This document shows, one piece after another, positions 56,887-64,000 of a stretch of DNA of 64,000 nucleotides (positions are counted from its first letter, which is position 1; each line of letters starts with the position of its first letter). Origin of the DNA: Phlebopus portentosus (Eukaryota; Basidiomycota; Agaricomycetes; Boletales; Boletinellaceae); contig JAYXKI010000008.1 of assembly GCA_037892935.1 (NCBI GenBank), positions 1,240,001 through 1,304,000 on the forward strand. Direction: 5' to 3'. Made by a program: the position numbers and the translations under genes. The notes beneath the pieces are model-generated. The model did not search any database. It saw only the letters and a program-made list of their open reading frames with translations, and was not told where the DNA came from.

Positions 56887-59800
56887 ATGGCTGTATCCAG
56901 GGAAAGCCTTGTGAGTAGGGATATGTAAATCATTATTTTGGACTGAAAAGTTGATTCTTGAAATTTAGTGGAAGAGCGGCTACGATGAGTCGGTAGAGGT
57001 CAACCAAAGGGCACTCATCGACAAAGTTCTGGCACGATATTCCGGAGAGTTCACCGGTATGTTCTTTTTTTCTGAGAGATCGTGTATTTGAACATGCTCT
57101 TCAGTTTTTCGTGAGCTACTTCAGAACTCAGATGACGCCGCGTCAAAATCCGTTGAGATACATTTCGAGACCCAGACGTATATAGACCGCAAGAAGGCTT
57201 CAGAAGTAGAGGACAATTCTGCTCAGAGTACGGGTAGCTTTCCGGACCTGAAGACCCAACACGTATGTCTGCTCAACGATCCATGTAGGTATTGTTTAAC
57301 TCTGATCTGCTATGCACTAGGTTGCTCAATGGACATTCAAAAACAATGGGATTATATTCCGTGAAGAAGATTGGAATCGCCTAAAGAAAATCGGTCAGGT
57401 TCCAGTATTGGATAAACTTCATATTGACTTACACGCTATACAGCCGAAGGAAATCCTGATGAAGAGAAGATTGGCGCGTTTGGTGTTGGTATGTGACAAG
57501 TATATCCAAGGATCAATTTTTCATAACGTTGCTCAGGTTTTTACAGTCTGTTCTCTATTACGGAGGAGCCATTCGTGACTTCTGGAGGTGAGCACATTTA
57601 GTCAGATTTGGATGCATCGAGTTGCTGATGAGAGTTAAGATCAATGGATGGGCTTTTATTGGAAGGACAAGAAAGACCAGCTGTTCGCTCGTCGTGGTAC
57701 ACTTCCCGAGCCTTCGCAATGGACAACTTTCGAGATGGTGCTCCGCGATTCGGCACCAATGCCCTCGGCGTTTGATCTGACTCGCTTCCTGACATCGTCG
57801 ATAACTTTTATGGTTCACCTTCGTGAAGTCACCGTATACTTTGACGGGCGGAACCTTGCCAGACTCACGAAGGATCCGGGAAGCGCTGTTTCCGTGTCCC
57901 TTCCTCGCGGAATGAAGAGTTCAAGCCCATTCAGTACCATGCATGTCAAAACCATCTCGTCTACACGTGTGCAAACTTTCATCTGGGTAATCTGCACCAC
58001 TTTACTGATGTGATTGGCACAGCATTGTATATTGAGGCTGAAGTTGCACGATGCGTATATTCTTCGGGTACAGCGAAACCTCAGCTCATAGCTCAGGCCA
58101 TTCGTGCGCTGAAGCCAGACGCGTCCGCCGTGTCCTCTGGTTTCTTTTCATCTCTGTTTTCCTCGTTTTCTAGCCCTGCCCATCCGACGAACACTCAACG
58201 AGCCGAGACTCCAAGACCTCCTGCGTCAGAAAAAGAAAAAGATCCACTTGAACTGCGGAAGTCTAGCGTGGTTCTGCATATCTTCTCCGCTGAAGTTGAC
58301 GTGCGATTGGACAAGAAGATGGTCACCGAACTTCAACGTTCGACGAAGAAGAATCCTCCGAGTCGTTTACGAGTGGATCTCATTTATGTTAGTATATCGT
58401 CATGATTCCTGGGTTCTGAGCTCAATGCAAGTTTTACAGACGGGGAAAGCCGAATATGATGCAAGCAAGAAAGAGGACGAGAGATTCGAGGAATCGACAG
58501 GTAGTGTCTTTCAGGGTCTTAGGGCAGATCTAGACGGGTACGAGTAAGCATGTTTTCTCATAAATTGATATTGCTAATGTTTTCTCCAGGACTGGCTCAG
58601 CGCGAGTCTTTATCGTGAGTGTATGGTTTCCTTTTTTTGCGAGGTTTTGACTGGTCAATAGGGACATGCTACAGGCCAGACCACCGGCATAGGCGGACAT
58701 TTAGCCGCGCGTTTCATTCCGACTGTCGAACGAGAATCAATAGACTTGGTGTGAGTTTTCCTTGTTTTCTAGGTTTCAAATTTTTTCATCGTGACTCCAG
58801 GGATCGCAATGTTTCCTGTAAGTGATATGATCCCTCAAGCGGCGATGGTTGCTGATTTATGACAGTATGGAACAAGGAATTGCTGTATGTGGGAGGATTC
58901 CTTGCGCGGGTTGTATATGAAACAGAGATGACAAATATCCGCGAGCTTTGGATAGCATCAGCTGAAGGGAGGTCGAACACCGTGGATGAACAAATCAAGG
59001 AATGGCTAACGAGCCGATGTTTGCACGCCCTCAAGTTTTTCACTTTTCATCCGTCAACTCCTTCTAGCGTGGTTTCAAATCTTCTTGAGGCCGCATTCTT
59101 CTCTTCAGCAGCTTCGCAATCTTTTTCTATCATGTCTTCCGCCGGAGTGAAGAGCGCAGCAGATGTGCGCATTCCAGATCCAATCTTCTCAGCGTTTTTA
59201 ACACAGCTTCCCGTTCTTCCGAGCGAGATCGCGAGTGGAGCACAGACTGCGGTGGCTGCACTCCGGACACGCGGGCTAATAAAGGACATTACCTTCGCCG
59301 ATGTTCTAAACGAACTTCGTGCTCGCCCGCTTTCCGATAAGGAACTAGTTGCATGCATGCGCTGGTGGATTACGATTTGGACGGCTGGGGAAAGCGTGCA
59401 CTCGAATCTCCCGCATATTCGGCAGCAGCTCATCGACTCCGCGTTACTTTCGTTGGGAACTGGCACCGGGAACGAAAAGATAATCCCGCTCGCTCAGATA
59501 CGAACATTTGTGAACCTGCGTACCATGGGCTCGGTCCTACCTATAGATGGTCCTCTACCAGATCATGTCATCCCGATAGAAATAAGCAGGAACTTCCAGG
59601 CTCACGATTTTATGAATGCTTTCGGCTGGCAAGAACTCACGGTCCTTGACTGGGTGCGGTTCATTGTCAGTCCTGCTGCTTCGGCAGTCGGTCCAGAATA
59701 TGATGTCTGCGCGTCGGCAGTTTGGTCGGAAAGGGTTTTGAGTGTACTTACGAAAGCCTGGCCGTCCTTATCGAACGTGCATCAGACCGAGCTAGTTAGC

Positions 59801-62800
59801 TTATTCAAGGATAAATCGTGCATCCCGACTCGCTCAGGCATGAAGCCGCCGGGAGAAGCATATTTCCCGAACGCTCACGTGTTTCCCGATTTACCTGTTG
59901 TGACTATGCCGAAAGGAAGCCAGGTCAAGGGGAATTTGGAACGAGTGCTTGAAGCCCTTGGCGTTCGGAAACATGTTGAATTACAGCTCGTTTTCGACAG
60001 GTGAGGCATGAACGATTTGCTTTTCAGAGAATGGTCTAATTCGTGACCATTGTGTAGGATGGTAAAGACCGGAGACTGGACTATCGCAGACCTCATCAAA
60101 TATCTCGTTGCAGTCCAGTCAACGCTGACCCAGATGGAAATCGAACGGTTACGTCAGACCTCGGCTTTCAACAAAGAACCTCCAGTCGACCAACTTGACG
60201 GTCAAACTGTCAGGCAGAAGTTCAAGGCTGGAGATCTGTATGAGCCACTCGATATTTTTCGTCAGTTGAAGCTCCCCGTAATTGACTGGGGCGTTCAGAC
60301 GAAATGGAGACCATATTCAGACGAAGGTCAGTATACGTTTCCGATGCTCCGAGCAAAATGGTTGACGATTACTGCAGCCAAGTTCTTGTTTTCTTTGGGT
60401 CTACGGCGATATCCACCTTTGGATGTACTTCTCAAGCTAGCTTCGGATCAGGATGAATCCCTCCGATCGACAGCATTACGATATTTCCTAGATAATACTT
60501 CAAAGTATGACGACTATGATCCAGACAAGTTCAACCACCTTGCCTTCGTGCCTGCCCTACGGCCGGGTGGCGAGTCTACGTTGGGAACACCGAGGCAGGT
60601 CTTTGTAGATGCCGAAGCGGCAATGTTTGGTTTCTTGGTAGTCCAGCCGGGTATACGGCACGATGCTCGGGACAAGCTGAAGCTAAAGCATTATCCTCCA
60701 ACCTCACTTCTCCTTCCAATTCTGGAAAAATCGCCACCTCAAGATCCTTCTATCTCGAGGAAGTGGTTCGAAGAACTGGCTAGCCACATCACAGGCGAGT
60801 GATCATGTTCCAAGGCGTAACCCTTTATTGACCTCCTGAACCACAGAATTTACTCCTAGCCAGCTGAAGAAGCTATCCGAACTCCCCATCATTCCAGTTA
60901 ATCAGCCTTCGGCTACCGAAAAGAAGCAAATCAGGATGCTTGCTCCGAAGGATTGCTATTTCAAGCGCGAGGGCAGCGAGAACTTGCATTCGAAGCTTTT
61001 CACCTTCGTTGACTTCGGTGCAAAGGCGAACACATTTCTTAGTGCTTGTGGAACGAAGCATGAGCCTTCCATTGAAGAGATCGTCCAGATTCTTCTGGAG
61101 GACCCGAAACGATTTTATCACCTATCGGGAGGAAAGGACAGGTATGGGCATCCTCTTACTCACGGCGACGCAGAGAAGTAACCATTACATCAGTTATCTC
61201 ATGGAGCTCCGGAATATTGCTATCAATCGGCGTCTCATTACCTCTGGTATGATACAGCGAATGAAGAGGTCGCCCATTTTGCTTGGAACGAGACGCGTCC
61301 GTAGGGAGAGGCCTAATGCAAAGAAGGAACTGGATGAAGCGCTGGACGAAGAAGAGTGGGATTTCCAATACGATCTTCTGCGACCTGATCAGATCGTGAT
61401 CGCAGATGACACGAACGCGTATCAGTCTTTCGGCGATTCTGTTTTCTCAGCTCCCCAGGAGGATATCTTAGAAAGTGAGGCTATTATCATTAAAATTTTT
61501 TTACCATTTATTTACGATTTTTAAGGCTTTTACGCGGAACTCGGTTCTCCACGGCTAACAGCGTTAGTAAGAGAAGACTATAAGACGAGTGCGGAGATTC
61601 GGGACTCTAAGCTGGCAAAAGACGTCCGTGCATTAGTTCTGGAGCGTCTTCCCTTGTTCTTGCACGAACATACACACGCACGGCCGAAGGTACAATACAG
61701 TTGGCTTAATAATGAAAAGAACTTCGTTGTTCGGACCTTTGGCAAACTAACTGTCACGAAATACCTCAACTTCAGTTCGACTAGAATCTCCCGAAGCCAG
61801 GATGCTTCTGCCTCAGCGAAGAAGGGCGCATTTGGGCCTATCGAGTTATGGATAGCAGGCAATGCTCAAGTCGACATGTATGAGTGAGTATCTTCAACTC
61901 TTGTTGCTTATGCTATGTTACTCAGATATCGCAGAGTGGCGATTTCTTTATGTCGGGTTCTCTTTGACGTTCCGAAGGCAAACGATGCCTTGCTATTTAT
62001 GACCATCCTGTCCACCGACCTGCGAGCCTTGAGACGCCGAGGATACAACGGTGCGAATTTCTTCGGTATGTCCTTATCTGAGCTCTGTTAAAGTGGGTCT
62101 GGATAGTGGATCGCATTCTCAAGAAGCAACGAGCGGAGCGTGAGGCTGCAGAACAGGCCCGACGAGAGCAAGCGAAAGAAATGGAAAAACTCGTATCCGA
62201 TACCGCACCAAGCATACCACAGCATCCGGCACCGAATATCGCGTCAAGCACTACTGAGCCAACAAATGGCCTTCCTCAGGTTAACAAGGAAATCGGACCT
62301 GCACCTCCTCCCAAAGATTTGGAGGAAAGGAACCATCGACCGACCTCAGGCTTTCTCAACCAGTATCAGAACATTAGACGCAGGTTCGGCTTACCTAACA
62401 AGGGAGACTCGGTCGACATCCCAGAGAATAACCGGGTTTCCGAGGTTCCTTCGAGGTCGATGTCTCCACCAGGTCGCCCCCGGTCACCTCCGATTCCTGG
62501 TGGTTTCCCTGTCAATGCCGGTGTCCATCAGCAACCACAGAGCACCGTCACCCCTTTGAGTAACATTGGTAACTGCCCTTTTCATCAGCGTAGACACAGG
62601 CTGATCGTATCATCTTCAGAGTCGAACATCAATCAAGCTATCGCGGCCTGCAGAGAAGAGCGCGGCAACGTTCTTCAGAATCGTGAAACCATGCAGACAG
62701 TCAAAGAAACGTTGGACGAGGGATACTGTGATATTTCGGGCCGGGTTAGTGATATCATGAACATCGGTAAGTCTTGGCAATAAGGTTTGCTTGCAACGTG

Positions 62801-63411
62801 GACCACTGAGAGGTTGCCGTTATTCTCAGGTTCAATGTCGGATATCAAAATTTTTGTGGCGAAAGGCATGATTCATCATTGCTGCTTAGATTTCGCGCTC
62901 ACGACCCTTCCTTTAGATGTTCCTGACGGTAGAAACCTAATTGCCGCGAGGCATGATTCCATAGCTCGATTTATACACGTTATCCGACCTCTGCGTACTC
63001 TTTACAAGCTTCCGCCGACGAGCATCAACATATTCTACGATGTGCATGGCGATTCCATAGCGTTCAACCGGAATGCGAGCATTTTCCTAAACTTACGATT
63101 TTATGAAGCATGGCGTAAGTTTTCCATGCAGACAACTCCAAGTTAATATTTTAATCTGGGATTCTCCCTAGATGACCATGACGTGCAAAGCGGGGACCTT
63201 TCAAAGGCGTTCATATCTTGGTATGTGCATCGCGTCTTTCATAAAGGGAAAGAAGCCAACGTCACATTTTGCCAGGTTCTTCACACTTGCCCATGAGATC
63301 GCGCACAACTTGGTGCAGCCACACAATTCTGAACACGAATTCTATTTTTCATCTCTTTGCGAGGCTCATGTCGTTCACCTTGGACGTCTGCTCTCGGGCA
63401 CTTCCGCGTGA
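56887..63411 (+). CDS. Large DUF3684-type GHKL ATPase protein with C-terminal HExxH motif
   Basis: A many-exon gene for a protein of roughly 1,700 residues. The start MAVSRESL (56887-56910) is spliced to WKSGYDESVEVNQRALIDKV. The N-terminal region is an Hsp90/histidine-kinase (GHKL) ATPase fold like that of sacsin: FRELLQNSDDA (N-box), FKNNGIIFREEDW, then GAFGVGFYSLFSI as the glycine-rich lid, and GGQWMGFYWKDKKDQLFARR. The long middle matches what I know of the fungal DUF3684 family (GIGGHLAARFIPTVERESID, LARVVYETEM, WGVQTKWRPYSDEGQYTFP). A Lys/Glu-rich coiled coil follows (LKKQRAEREAAEQARREQA, near 62110), then a Pro-rich linker and SPPGRPRSPPIP. The last exon, after the intron at about 63221-63270, reads FFTLAHEIAHNLVQPHNSEH, a zincin-like HExxH with further histidines, and ends GRLLSGTSA. 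Introns are numerous and GT-AG. It is probably cytosolic; chaperone-like or morphogenetic roles are speculation. Confidence 0.85.
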
Positions 63412-63642
63412 TCTGATCTAGGCCGCTATTACATCCAACGTCCGTTTGTATCTTGCTTTGTATAAGTGGTCGCTTTTTATGACATAGAAGATCATCGTAG
63501 ACTGTAGCATTGGGCATTTACAAGCACTTGTCGAAATAATGTTTAATTCTAAGTGTAGAAGTACCTGAACTTCAGTTTCCTGAGCTCGCGGAAGTAACTA
63601 AATAGAACATGCCTACCATCAGGCATCTCTACATCGGTAGAT

Positions 63643-64000
63643 TTAGATACCAGAATTCTCATTCTCCGCATTCTCCGCATGTACGATGGTCTTATCCACA
63701 TCAGGCGGACGAATTAAGGTCGAGTCTTCACCGCCTAAAGTGATCACAGAGAATGTCGAGGAAGCTGCATCTTGGCTGAGCGCGTCGAATGGGGTCTTCC
63801 ATTGCCAGATCGACCCATCGTTGTAGCCCATACATACCGTGAAGGTGAGGATGTCTGGATCCCAAGCGACACATTGAGCAAGTGGGCGCCCTCTTCGGGT
63901 TAGGAGCTCAGTTCCACTGTCAGTCACATTCACACTCCTGTGGGTGGAGTACGATGCGTTGGTCGTTATGTGTCGCAGCGGCTGGCCGGTGTCGGAAGCG
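63643..64000 (-). CDS. WD-repeat-like protein, 3' end only
   Basis: An open frame enters from the right edge on the minus strand and stops at 63643. It reads GQPLRHITTNASYSTHRSVN and RGRPLAQCVAWDPDILTFTV, then GYNDGSIWQWKTPFD, and ends VDKTIVHAENAENENSGI. The CVAWDPD and YNDGSIWQW pieces resemble one WD40 blade (GH...WD type with the final Trp). No stop lies upstream within the window, so the gene continues beyond base 64000. It converges with the DUF3684 gene, 231 bp apart. The family assignment is tentative. Confidence 0.55.
   Translation of the reverse strand, partial: ASDTGQPLRHITTNASYSTHRSVNVTDSGTELLTRRGRPLAQCVAWDPDILTFTVCMGYNDGSIWQWKTPFDALSQDAASSTFSVITLGGEDSTLIRPPDVDKTIVHAENAENENSGI

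Overview
This is nuclear DNA of a filamentous basidiomycete, most likely an Agaricomycete. Genes are dense and split by many 45-100 bp GT-AG introns. The array family (DUF6534 membrane proteins) is one I know from basidiomycetes, and the conserved genes read as fungal orthologues. All products and exon borders were read by eye from the sequence; nothing was searched against a database.

Layout. (1) 0.9-6.4 kb, plus strand: the SET1 histone H3K4 methyltransferase of COMPASS. (2) 7.15-8.88 kb, minus strand: cytosolic seryl-tRNA synthetase, convergent with SET1. (3) 10.2-41.6 kb, plus strand: eleven head-to-tail copies (A-K) of a multi-exon, roughly seven-helix DUF6534 gene. Copies C, E, F and H carry visible damage. 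Among them lie two orphan 3'-exon relics, a decayed ALDH7 (antiquitin-type) pseudogene, a second fragmentary copy of the 5' part of the seryl-tRNA synthetase gene, and a hAT-like element with an 8-bp target duplication. (4) 43.1-45.8 kb, plus strand: a serine-rich single-pass membrane protein gene. (5) 46.9-52.8 kb, minus strand: three more DUF6534 genes (L, M, N). (6) 53.7-56.0 kb, minus strand: a cytochrome P450. (7) 56.5-56.8 kb: a fold-back CACTA-type MITE with a 3-bp target duplication, ending 50 bp before the next start codon. (8) 56.9-63.4 kb, plus strand: a very large DUF3684-type GHKL-ATPase protein whose last exon ends in an HEIAH metalloprotease-like motif. (9) 63.6-64.0 kb, minus strand: the 3' end of a WD-repeat-like gene running off the window.

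The most distinctive structure is the DUF6534 array. All 14 copies have a 12-nt microexon coding four residues inside the first membrane helix, flanked by two short introns. In every copy it sits between a 26-nt exon and a roughly 43-nt exon in the same phase. Several copies use GC-AG introns, two of them at the homologous position. The array grew partly by segmental duplication that carried along the 5' end of the flanking seryl-tRNA synthetase gene, and copies are being lost by one-base deletions, splice-site loss and nonsense changes. The membrane topology suggests a sensory or transport role at a membrane, but no function can be assigned from sequence.
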